Below are positions 1-10,313 of a DNA stretch of 64,000 nucleotides, piece by piece. The DNA comes from Erpobdella octoculata (Eukaryota; Annelida; Clitellata; Hirudinida; Erpobdellidae), in assembly GCA_963978895.1 (NCBI GenBank), contig OZ022242.1, positions 32,956,333-33,020,332 on the forward strand, written 5' to 3'. How positions within the stretch are numbered: position 1 is the first letter of the stretch; each line of letters starts with the position of its first letter. The position numbers were made by a program, and so were the translations under genes. The notes beneath the pieces are model-generated. The model was not told the origin of the DNA. It was given only the letters and a program-made list of their open reading frames with translations, and did not search any database.

Positions 1-89
1 AAAATCTTTTTTTAGTTTTTGAATAAATGAAAATTCGGTTCTCGAACGGTTATAGAACAATAAATGTTATTTGTACATCAATAAACAAC

Positions 90-680
90 TGACTGAAATG
101 ATTGATTAATTTACCAATGGACTGACTGACCGATTGATTGGTTGGTTAATTAAAAAGCTGACTGATTGACTAATTTATAAAACTGGCTTACTGATCGACT
201 TCGATACCTGGGAGACTGACTTACTGACTGGCTGGCTGGCTGGCTGACTGACTGACTGACTGACTGACTGACTGACTGACTGACTGACTGACTGACTGAC
301 TGACTGATTGACTGACTGACCGACCGACCGACCAACTGACTGACTGACTGACTGACTAACTGACCGACAGACAGACCGAGCGACTGACTGACTGATTTCA
401 TAGGCTAGACAGGCGTTTGTTGCTACTGGACTGACTAAATGAGTAAATGACTACCAGTAAACGGCTCACTGACTAATTTTACAAACTTACAGAAAAACGG
501 ACTAATTAACCAAATAAATGACGGCAATATGTTTGACTGATGGCATTCTTTTCATGACTAAATGGTTGAATCGTTTATTATGTATTTATTAATTAATTAA
601 CAAAATGACTGAAGCTGAATGACTGACTAACTGAAGAAGAACGATATCTGATAGACTAGCATTATTAATGACTGACCAGC
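90..680. repeat. (GACT)n tetranucleotide satellite
   Basis: The core at about 230-400 is near-perfect GACT/ACTG repeats. Degenerate copies (ATTGACTG, GACTAACT, GACCGACC) extend on both sides to about 90 and 680. The minus strand reads as a long Ser-Val-Ser-Gln polymer. That follows from a 4-bp period read in triplets and is not evidence of a gene. Confidence 0.95.
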
Positions 681-699
681 TGGCCGGTTAAAAGTTAAT

Positions 700-2100
700 T
701 TGATTGCACGATACAGGGGGGCCCTTGTCAAACATCACAGGCAGGGGGCCCACTTCACCGTCATAGGGGCTCTCCTATCTAAAAAACCGTTCAAACCTCT
801 TAACTTTCAACTTTACACTTCTTAGGCCATTTTGGGGCCTCATTTTCATTTTTTGGGGGGCCCAAAACTACGTCTTTGATCCCCTCCGAATTAACGTCCC
901 TGAACATACAGCTTTCAGTTATATTAAAAATGGTTATCGCTTAAAAAATTGTTGTTAAGTCGTCTAAACTTATTTAGAAAAAGGATAGTCTCATTTTAAA
1001 CTTTTTTTGCTAAACCTGCCGGTGGGGGTCTAAATGTTTTTTGAAATATTATTTGAATTATATTTGGCATTAAATTGGTTTGAAAAAGGCCCGAAGTTTT
1101 TAAACATCTGCCAATTATCAGAACTATTGATGGTCGAGAGATGAATTTAGTAAATATAAAATCTCAGGATACAGAAAAACTGAATGAAGTTGCAGACTAA
1201 GTAAAAATTTAATGTTTAATTTTCTTGTTAAAACTTCTAAGGGGGAGCCCGGGCTTCCTGGGCCCTCCCCTGGATTTGCCACTGTTTATATATATTATAG
1301 ACTTATATCTTCATAAAAATATTTGCATTAAATTGATATCTTTCTATTTCAAATATATAAAGGATTTTTAATAAACGAATTTTTTTACGGTTCACTTGTT
1401 TAATTGATATTTTAATCTTCACTTGCTTTTTAAAACTCAAAGGGGTGGTTATCCGTTTTATATAAATATGTTTTGTCTTCACAAGTGAAAATAATAAGTC
1501 AACAATTTTATTAAAAACGGTATGCCATGTTATTATTATAAATCTTTTTACTTAAATTTAAAAAAGCTGTATACGGACAATAAATTTTTTAATAACTTAT
1601 TAATGCTTTGACTATATAAATAATAATGAAACTTAAATTGTAAAGCCTAACTTTCAAAGAAATTGCTGAGAAAAACTAATCTAATACACAAAACGTGAAA
1701 AACTTACTAATTTAAAAACTTATGTAACGAATAAATCGGCATCAACAAGATAACTATTTTTTTTACCTATTTTAAATACTACAATAAAGTTGATTTTTAT
1801 CTTCAAAAACTTCCAAAACTGTTTTCATAAACAAGTTGAAAAAGTTTAATTCTTTCTCAACAATTTCTGTCGTTTCAACAAATTTAACAATTAATTAATT
1901 AATTAATTAAAGTAAAAATGTATTGTAAGTTTGTTTATTAAAATTTAAAAGTTCGAGATAGCTCTAAAATTTATCAAGCTAATAATCAATATATGTCAAC
2001 GTAGTCCAAAAATATATTAAAATACGCGTAGTTCATGTTTTAAACGGAATATTTTCACCATTCCCTGATTTGAAAAAAAATATATTAATCACTAAACGTT
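700..2100. other. intergenic, transposon debris
   Basis: There is no gene model here. Positions 715-905 and 1235-1285 are G/C-run-rich patches (GGGGGGCCC, GGGGCCTCATTTT, GGGCCCTCCCC) in AT-rich sequence. They resemble the subterminal parts of hAT-type MITEs such as the one at 62317-62614, but no matching inverted termini could be paired. The rest is AT-rich with nothing recognisable. Confidence 0.5.
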
Positions 2101-2102
2101 TT

Positions 2103-5100
2103 TTATTCATATTTGTCTGGATCTGGATTTTCACAAGTGCTATAAACTTCATTATCACAACAGTTTGTTGATGCTGGAGTAGAAGTTTGAATGTTTGCTT
2201 TATTTTTCACAATTACTGCTATCATTACCACAGCAATGACGCAAATAGAAACAGCCAGAAAAATAGAAACAGTTATGAGTGCTGCGTTTTTGTCCTTTGG
2301 CGCTAAAACTGGAAAAAAACACAATTTCTGTAATGTACCTGCATACGAAAATAAGTATTGAGATGATTTGTAAGCTACTTACTTTCACAAGTAAAATCAT
2401 CCCTGTTGAAGTATCCTTGATTACAGACGCATGAATATGAGCCATAATTGTTCTGACATGTTGAAGTTGTGTTGTCACATCTATTCACCATTGTGTTGCA
2501 TTCATTAACATCTAAAATGTGCAAGTCTTTTAAATTGGAAAAGTTATTGAAATGCGTATTTTATAGTTATTGTCTAGACTTTGTCACTTTTAAAAATGTC
2601 AACCAAAACCACAACAATAATTGCTGTTTTATATTGAACACAGACTCAAAAACATACAAACGGATAACAAACAATTTAAAAAACAAGTAAAGATAAAAAA
2701 TAAATTTTAAAAAAAGGTTTTTATTTGCCTCTTTATTTGAGTCAACGAACTAAAATTTTTGAATCCAAAACAACCGTTACGTTCAATCTTGTATATTGGA
2801 CCTCTGGCGACTTATCAATAAAAATCCGTACTGTTGAATTATTTTGAACCTCTGGCGACTTATACATGAACAACTTGATTAATTTGATTTTAATTGATTT
2901 AAGGCCTAATTCTTGTCGGAAACATTCAATTCATATATTGTCATCCAGAATAAAGCTTTCCTGAAAGTTTTAGAGCTCTCGGTGGTCGGAAAGTGGATGA
3001 ATTTTTGTTTCTAAGATTTGATCACCACAGACAAACAAACAAACAAACAGAGAGGCAAGTGAAGTTAAATAAAAGCATTTAAAAATAAACTCAATTTATT
3101 AGCTTTCGTGCCAGAAATGACGTAACGCTGTGAAAACACGCTATGGATATATTACAAGTTGTTAATGATTTGATTAAAATATGTAATTAATAATTACTTA
3201 TAATGATAATTCATTTGTAGTGCAATGTACCTTTGCAATCTTCAAAAATGCTTTTCTTTTGAAATCCAATTGTACAAACACATTCAGACACTGTTCTTTT
3301 ACTAGGTTCGGAAACAAAATTCTTGCACTCAAAGATGCCGCAAGCTCCATTTCTAACAGAACAGTCTTATTAATAAAACAAAATGTGTTTAAATAAATAA
3401 ATTTGAATGAATTTTATTTCTAAACAATAATTAAAAACCTCTTTCGTTACACATTTGTCCCTTCCATCCATCGTGGCATTTTTTTATTCCACAATAATTT
3501 GCAGGTGCAATTTGGTTCAAGTTTGAATGAATATAGTAATCACAGTTCTGGCAAACTGCCAATAATGAAAAAACTATGAATAAAGCAAATTTAAAAAAAC
3601 GTGCACGTTCTAATTTTTGATTAAATTTTTAGAAATGTTTTGAAAGGATTTTTCAGTCAATATTTTAACGAAATATTAGAATAATTAGTGATAATCCGTC
3701 AAAATGACAGATTCTTTAGTGTCAACATATAAAATTACCGTTGTTCAACAAATAATACGACATCTAACACAACGTTCTAACATTAATATTATAAAAGCCC
3801 TCGTCACTCACTCACTCACTCACTGATTCTGTCACGCTGTAAAATGGCGCTGCACGCATGAATTTTCAATCGATTTTTAACAAACTTCTAGACTAACTAG
3901 AGCTCTAAAATTTTCACCACTTATTTTTTATTTCGATTAAATTATTTTAGTTTAAAAATTTATAAACAGGTAAATTCATTCCGCTTGAGCAAGTTTATAA
4001 GCAAATTGAAAAGCGCTTTTTAAAAAAATGAGGAGAAAAAAAATTAAATAATATATATATATTTTTTTTAAACAACTTAAATATATTTAAAAAAATAAAT
4101 ATATATATTATTTAATTTGTTTTCTCCTTATTTATCTATTAATTAAATAAATAATTAATTTTATGTCGTCAAGCGAACAATGCTTTGCTACTATAGAAAC
4201 CGTTATCAGGGATTGCGCAGCTATAGATTCCGTTACCATATTTTTAACGGGCTAATTAAACGGGCGCCACGGGCGTCCAAGAACAACCTAGTACTTATAT
4301 ACACACGTACTAGAGATAATCACGGGTTCAACTTTTTGGGTAACTCACACGCAGAGCACCCTTAGAAAAATTTCGCTGGCTACGCAGTTGTCTGATCCCT
4401 ACTATAAAAGTGCAATGATGTCAGTATGTCACCCGATTACCATCTGCAGGTCTGAAAAAACTCACGTTAATAGATTATGAGACGCTGAACACGGTTTGTT
4501 AGGGCACTTTTTTGTTAAAATGTTTAAATTAAAAGTTATTAGTCGCGAAAGTTTTACGTCATCTTTCAATATAAACAAGTTGACAATAAATAAATCACCA
4601 AAGGAGGGTTTTCCCAAAAATTTTGAGATTACGTCATCACACAATATAAACAAGTTGAAAATCAACAAATCACCGGAGGCGTGTTTTTCCAATAATTTTG
4701 AGATTACGTCATCAAAAATCATAAACAAGTAAAAAATAAATAGAGGTGGTTTTATTCGTAGCCGGTTTTTTAAAATTTAGCTATTAAAAGAGAAGCCCAT
4801 TCCAAAACGTTTCCAAGTGAAATATCATCTGCGACTAGCTGAAAAAACTCACACGCTTCGCGCGCGAAGCGTGCGTCAAATGCTGGTTTACAATAATAAA
4901 CAACATAAGTATAACAGTAAGGCTTATGTTGCTCAGTATTGCCTATAAATCTATTCTTTGCTTATTATTTTTATAGAACTCAGTTTAAAATTAAATCGTG
5001 TTTTGACGTTGCTATAGCATTAAATATAGGCGTCACTTTTTATCAGAACAAAATCTAGAGCTATGATATAAATTGCATGATTCTTAAGTGCTCTCAAATT

Positions 5101-8100
5101 ATCTAATAGAAAGTTAAGCACTTTAAAAAATTATACTCACGTTTTTTTTTATTATTGGCTCCTATCGTTAAAAAATTAAAAAATGTTTTATAATCTTGTT
5201 GTAGTTATTGCTTATGTTTGAATTCTCGTCTGACTTTTTAAAGACTGGTATTTCGTCTATTTCTGCGCAAAAACATTTCCGGTAGCTCTAAATTTAGTTT
5301 CCTAATCCAATCCATTATATAAACGCATCAAACCTAACCCACCAGCCCAACTTATTTTTATGAGCTCCAATAACAATGCAAACTCCTGAATGAACTTGCG
5401 CTATTACATCAATGTTCCTTGACACAGAGCAACACGGCTTTCTGATGATCAGCACATGGCTCTTTAAAACCACGGAGAAGTTCCTCACTCAAACTCCTAT
5501 CATCAATGACGTCAACCACTTCAGATAAAACGCCTACATCGCAACTCTGCAGCCAAACTCTGTTTTTGACGCATACCTTCCTCATCAACAGAACATACAT
5601 CACTTCCACACAACTCCTAAACTGCCGGCTAACAAAATTTTTGGTAACCTTCTAAACACTCCTCCGCCTCTCCAGAAAACACATGCCGCAGCAATTTCGT
5701 TTTTTCCAAAGAATCCGAGAGAGTCCAACCACACTCAGCCACACGGCCCACTTTCGCGGCGCTCCTTCACAAAATTGGATCAATTCCCTTTTCTTTTTTT
5801 TGTCGTGTCCCACCTGATTTGAGCAGTCTGTCCGTCCGTCATCTGTCACATATACTAAGACACAGCTGGTGGACTCCGGTTCCAACTGGGTTTCGCCGCA
5901 GCAACCCAAAACATTTTCTTCAACAGCAGCACTCTGGCCATGACCGTGTCCACCACTGCCTCAGCCGTTTCTGCGACCAGACCCTCAACAACCATACCAT
6001 CTAGACAATTATAAGCAACCCACTACCAGAAGATCCCCCGTTTCCATCAACTTGTTTGCCGGCATTTCGCCTTCAGGGCAAACCTAACTTACAAGAAATT
6101 ATTTTTCTATCGTTTTTCTTGCGATGCTTTGTCTTCTTCTCTTATAGCTGCTATCTAATTTCTCAACAAGTTTTTCAAAGCTTCATTCGTATCAAAATCG
6201 TATTTTTCTAGCTCAAAACAATTGATAACCAATACTTCATTTACTGTTCAGCTTTGTTTTTTCAGCTCTCGCCTCAACTCATGAACGAAAAATTCATTTA
6301 ATACTCATAAACCATTTTTTCACATGGCGCTTCTAACACCAAGTTGTAAATGGGTTTTTTAGAAAGGCTTTGTAATTTATTAAAAACTAGCGGAGTACCC
6401 GGCGTTGCCCGGGATTTTTAGAGGTTTTTCTAATGTTTGTCTCTCTTGCTTCCGTTTCCTTCCCCGCTTGCTCTCCCGCTCTCGGTCGCTTTCCCGTTCC
6501 CGGCCGATTTCCCGCTCCCGGCCGCTTTCCCGCTCCCGGTTGCTTTCCTGATCCCGGTCGCTTTTCCGCTCCCGGCCATATATATAGAAAAGATATATCG
6601 GAGATGAGCAAGTTTTGAGTGAGATGCCAAGATGGCCTCCCGAAAACGATTTAGAGTCTTTTTGGTTACATAAATATTCATTATTTATATTAATCGGCAA
6701 TAACTTTACCGATATAAACCGATAAAGAAATGGGAAGATTTTAAATTTAATACAGCGTTTGGTAATAATAATAATTAAAAGATGGGCTAATTTTGAAATT
6801 TGTTCACAACTAGGTTAAAATTTTTACTGCAACATTTGGCAAAATATTATTTCTTTGATTTGCTAAAAATGCTATGAAAAATTCCAATTTAAAAACGAGT
6901 TTACTGTATTGTACACGTATCTTATATTTGTTTGATTTGCCAGAAAAGCTATAAAAAATTCCAATTTCAAAACTTGTTTAATGTATTGTACAAGTATCTA
7001 CAAAAAATTGAATAAAGTCAGAAGAAAGCTCAACATCTTTAAAACCTGCGGAGAAAAAAAGTATAAAATATTTAGATTAAATGTACATCTATCTATGAAA
7101 AAATCAACACAAAGTCTGAGATTCTTAGACTATAAGTACATCTTTTTATAACAAAAAAGTTATAACAATTTTAAACTTTAAATTAGGAGTACATGTACTT
7201 AAAAAAACAAAATCAACATGAAAAATCTGTGTTATATGTATCAAAGCCTAAATTCTTAGGATTGTATATACATCTGCTCAGAATTAAATTCTGTTTCAAA
7301 TATTCCTAAACTTTCTTTTCCCAGTCTATCAAATAATAAAACTAAAAAATCAGAGATCTTTCAGATCAACAAAAAACCTAGAGAAAACAGCAACACAAAT
7401 TTAGAAATTTCTGCAAGACCTTTTTCTGATCACACTTATTCAAATAATGAAATGGTTTCATTGCTGAATTTTGAACATTCTTATACTTTGCTTTGATTTT
7501 TTTAAGTAGATGTGCATATTCTCTAAAGATTTTAGACATTTTTCACTTTTTTATAGATATACATATATTCTAAGATTTTATACTTTGCTTTGAATTTTTT
7601 AAGTAGATGTACTCATAATTTAAATAGTTGAAATTTTTTTGTTATAAAAAGATGTACTTTTAGTCTAAGAAATTTAGACTTTATTGTCATTTTTCATATT
7701 TAAATTTAATCTAAATATTTTATACTTTTTTTCTCTGTAGATTTTAAAGATCTTAAGCTTTGTTCTGACTTTTTCAGTTTTCTGCAGATACTTGTACAAT
7801 ACATTAAACAAGTTTTGAAATTGGAATTTTTTATAGCTCTGGCAAAACAAACAGATATTGCCAAATCTTGCAGTACAGTGAGTACAGTCAGTACACATTT
7901 TAAGTTAGCTGAGAACCGTAAACTGAGAACAAATTACAAAATCAGCCCATATTTTAATTATTATTATTATTGCCAAATGCTGTATTAAATTTAAAATTTT
8001 TCAATTTCTTTATCGGTTTATATCGGTAAAGTTATTGCCGATTAATATAAATAATGAATATTCATGAAACCAAAAAGACTCTAAATCGTTTTCGGAGTTC

Positions 8101-10313
8101 TTTGGTCTGGCTCCTAGGCTGCCCAGCTAAAAGCCATCTTAAACTACAGGCGGGCCGATATACCTATTCTATATATATGCTCCCAGCCGTTTTCTCGCTC
8201 TCGTTCGTTTTCCTGCTCGCGGTCGCTTTCCCGATCCGGGACGCTTTCTCGCTCTTAACTGCTTTACCTTTCCAGGTCGTTTTTTTGTTCTCAGTTGCTT
8301 TTGTGTTCCCTCTTGCTTTCCCGTTCCCGTTTCCGTTCATTTTCTAATTCTAGTTTTCGCTCGCTCTCCCGCTCCGATCCGCTCATTTTGTGCCCGATTT
8401 TAATTTTTTTTCACTATAATTGTCTCCCATTGCCTCTTAAGCTTGTGTGAAAATTGCATTACGATTGAATGAATGGTGTAGCAATGCATAAAGGACTTAT
8501 ATACTTACATAATCTTATTAATATATATATATATATATATATGGATCGTAGAATAAGATAATAATTCCAAAATTAAAAAATATAACATATGCAGTGGCGA
8601 ATCTAAACTTCTTTGGCGGGGGCCAAAAATGGCGGGAAGAGCAAAAAATTGATCGTAGATCCACAAACCCCATTGAAAAACATAAGCCGGGTGCTAACAA
8701 TTTTGTAATTTCTCTAAAAAGTAGCCAATTTTTTTCTAAATTAAGTCAACTTGAACTTTTTTCACTTTTTTCTAGTTTTAACGGTATTTTTAGCATTAGG
8801 ATTATTATAAAAAAAATAAGTATTTCAAAAAAGTACATTCTGAAATCCTCGGAAAGGGGGCCATTGCCCTCCCGCCCCTTAAATCCGCTACTATATATAA
8901 AGTTAAAAAGCTTGAAGGTAAAGATAGAGTCAATCAGAAGTTCACATTTGCTAATTTTGTCAATATAGATGTCAAAATGAAGCTGGACTCTGGTGCAGAT
9001 GTGACTGTGATCAGCAAACAATTCTAGACCGAACTATTGCAACTTTCTGATCTCCCAAAAAACTGGACATAGACAATTCCGAGAAAAAATATGAATTTTG
9101 TTAAAGGGGAGGTATTGAAAGTAGACAGTTAATATTATATTATGTTTTTACTTTTCTTTTCTTGAGTAAACGAGTTGACGATCGTAGGTGTTTGTGTCTT
9201 GGTCGTAGTAGCGTTCTTGTTTAACATAATTAAAGTTCATAACAACTTTAATGTCACAAATCAATACAAACCGATGTAAATTGAAAAAGACTGGGCTCCT
9301 CCGCAAATATTCTTTCCATTTGTACATGGCCAATTGCATTCTGCCAGTGATGTTGTTGAATACGTTGAATTTCCGCAGAAACACAACGAGCCAAACTAGT
9401 TTTTAGTATATAAAAAATAGCCTATTAAACTTCAAAACGTTTTTTTGTTACCTTTAAACTCAAAAACGTAGATAAAAAAATTTCAACATACTATTAAGGC
9501 TGCGTACGTGTATGATTTCTTAACACAAAACTCAGTACATTCATCCACTGACGTAACTGGAATACCACGATATGTGTCAGCTAAAAAATTTTTGTAACAT
9601 CCCAAGTATTGTATGTAGTTTCCTGATTAAATGTTTTCAGTATTATTAACAAAAGTTAACTGTTTTGTTAATTTTCGACTCTTTGCAACTAGCCAAAAAT
9701 TATTCAAAAATTACAGATTTTATAATTAATATTATAACTAGAATCTAAAAGATATCGGATACTTTTTTGATAAACTTCTAATTCACTAAAACCCATTTTA
9801 TCCAACGTAGAAATATATCGGTTTTCAGTTTGAATGATAACATATCGAGAACATATTGTAGTATCAGTACAATTAACTCTCATTGGTTGTCCTGATGGTA
9901 AAGCTGGGGATGGATATTGTCCACAAAGTGTGTATTGTCCTCTTTCCGGTTTGTTTTTTTGTGGATCAAAATTGTTGCTTAATCCGACTATAAATCTGTC
10001 CATTCGAAATTCTTGAAAGTAATAAAAAATTAGTATTAGTTTTATATTTTCGTTTGATGCTAAAATAAATTCGAAACAATTATCAATATGACAATCTTAC
10101 GGCAGTTTTTACAATCCCTGTTGAACAGCAGAACAAATTCAATGTGAAATGGTTCTTTAAGATCAACCACAAACCATCCGTTTGGCATAACATCATCTAC
10201 ATGAACATAATTATATCCATTCTTGTTACCATCCACACCCAGACTAGCACTGAAACCCTGGTAAGTGGAACTTTGATAAGCTGGCCGTTCATAGGCAATG
10301 TTGTCTGGGCTAG
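2103..10313 (-). CDS. putative fucolectin-EGF-transmembrane receptor (partial 5' end)
   Basis: Six minus-strand exons can be chained. Lectin exon 1 is 10313-10101 and lectin exon 2 is 10011-9763. Three EGF exons follow at 3555-3439, 3365-3231 and 2511-2383, and the TM/tail exon is 2308-2103. The lectin part has a fucolectin/F5-8-type pattern: AYERPAYQSSTYQGFSAS, a WFVVDL core, YTLCGQYPSPALPSG, RYVIIQ and FSELEVY. The third EGF repeat is calcium-binding type (DVNEC start, NNYGSYSC). A hydrophobic segment (ALITVSIFLAVSICVIAVV) and a short tail ending in DPDKYE stop follow. The EGF exons are 117, 135 and 129 bp, all phase 1-1, as expected of shuffled extracellular modules. Lectin exon 2 can also end in phase 1, so it could splice onto the EGF exons. 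That join across 6 kb is inferred. The lectin and EGF parts may be separate genes, and exon 2 read through its donor stops at 9704. No signal peptide exon was found. The likely role is cell-surface carbohydrate or ligand binding. Confidence 0.6.
2512..3230. repeat. dispersed-repeat tail inside an EGF-gene intron
   Basis: This intron contains an (ACAA)n tract at about 3030-3050. It is preceded by a sequence about pressure-like decay of an insertion (AAAGCTTTCCTGAAAG to GATTTGATCACCACAG). That layout is typical of the 3' ends of invertebrate dispersed repeats. No inverted termini are visible and the family is not identified. Confidence 0.4.
3785..4400. repeat. dispersed repeat with AGCCCTCGTC head
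   Basis: The block opens with TATAAAAGCCCTCGTC followed by (ACTC)n. It contains an AT-rich near-palindrome at about 4040-4130, where TTAAATAATATATATATA is mirrored by ATATATATTATTTAATT. The head matches repeats at about 28599 and 31470 in the XPR1 intron. Those end in CTAGTAATAATAAT, whereas here CCTAGTACTTATA at about 4288 may be the degraded equivalent. It is non-coding and the superfamily is not identified. Confidence 0.45.
4538..4732 (+). repeat. 75-bp tandem repeat, about 2.6 copies, open in frame
   Basis: The motif ACGTCATC(N)CAATATAAACAAGTTGA recurs with starts at 4556, 4631 and 4706, exactly 75 bp apart. Because 75 is a multiple of three, the plus strand stays open for 78 codons (25-residue repeat containing NINKLxINKSP). 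The minus strand is also open across it. No domain was recognised and codon use looks like the local AT-rich background, so this is more likely a minisatellite than a gene. Confidence 0.6.
5340..6060 (-). pseudogene. decayed coding stretch, family unrecognised
   Basis: This 0.7-kb stretch is clearly more GC-rich than its surroundings. On the minus strand it contains protein-like segments in shifting frames. These include a segment with VVEGLVAETAEAVVDTVM near 5925-6000, one with GETQLEPESTSCVLVYVTDD near 5830-5890, one with GWTLSDSLEKTKLLRHVFSG near 5660-5740, and one with VVDVIDDRSLSEELLRGFKE near 5430-5540. Frameshifts or missing introns separate them. Either this is a dead gene or transposon ORF, or it is a multi-exon gene whose splice sites I could not resolve. 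I recognise no family. Confidence 0.4.
6391..8560 (+). repeat. dispersed repeat with CCCGGCGTTGCCCGGG head, split by a palindrome
   Basis: The head at 6391-6440 (ACTAGCGGAGTACCCGGCG, then TTGCCCGGG, then TTTTTCTAATGTTTGTCTC) is shared with 56269-56330. It leads into an 18-bp-type minisatellite of CCCGCTCCCGGTCGCTTT variants at 6460-6575. The minisatellite resumes at 8185-8340. A tail at about 8380-8500 (CATTTTGTGCCCGATTTTAA, then GTGTAGCAATGCAT) matches 58527-58640. The two halves are separated by a ~1.6 kb palindromic insertion in an ATATATA run. The tail half occurs again in the second tandem unit at about 13290-13606. Confidence 0.7.
6579..8178. mobile_element. ~1.6 kb palindromic (foldback) element
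   Basis: The left arm at about 6583-7215 is the reverse complement of the right arm at about 7590-8175. Landmarks that pair include CGAAAACGATTTAGAGTC at 6643 with GACTCTAAATCGTTTTCG at 8078, and TTTACCGATATAAACCGATA at 6706 with its complement near 8015. TCTTTTTATAACAAAAAA at 7141 pairs with its complement near 7640. Arm identity looks like 80-90% by eye. The loop is about 7215-7590. Both outer ends lie in TATATA, which could be a target duplication. No protein is encoded. It sits inside the minisatellite of the surrounding dispersed repeat. Confidence 0.75.
8592..8893. mobile_element. hAT-like MITE (unit A)
   Basis: The left end CAGTGGCGAATCTAAA and the complement of the right end (TAGTAGCGGATTTAAG) match at 12 of 16 positions. 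Subterminal G/C runs are also mirrored (GGCGGGGGCC against GGGGGCC and CCCGCCCC). The size of ~300 bp and the CAGTGGCG terminus fit non-autonomous hAT elements. No clean 8-bp target duplication was found, so the copy is old. The same element is at 13698-13999 in unit B. Confidence 0.6.
8903..9122 (+). pseudogene. LTR-retroelement aspartic protease remnant (unit A)
   Basis: The plus strand reads through a retropepsin-like active-site region with Asp-Ser-Gly-Ala-Asp at about 8985-9000, followed by a hydrophobic VTVIS strand. In-frame stops (TAG at 9026 and at about 9070) break it. There is no reverse transcriptase or LTR nearby, so it is an isolated fragment of a gypsy-like element. It is non-functional. 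The copy at 14009-14228 is identical. Confidence 0.6.

Noticed and set aside
150..401. 83-codon minus-strand ORF of Ser-Val-Ser-Gln repeats
   Set aside because: It is the translation of (GACT)n. Any frame of a 4-bp repeat without stop words gives such a polymer.
3547..3610. Hydrophobic stretch before the first EGF exon read as a signal peptide
   Set aside because: There is no ATG in frame and it coincides with a T-rich polypyrimidine tract ending in CAG. A phase-1 acceptor at 3555/3556 explains it better.
7674..7898. 74-codon minus-strand ORF with MCTDCTHCTARFG
   Set aside because: It lies wholly in one arm of the palindrome. The other arm does not preserve the frame, and the cysteines come from repeated GTACAGT words.
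8054..8347. 97-codon plus-strand ORF
   Set aside because: It is the translation of the palindrome end plus the CCCGGTCGCTTT minisatellite, with a low-complexity Phe/Ala/Val product.
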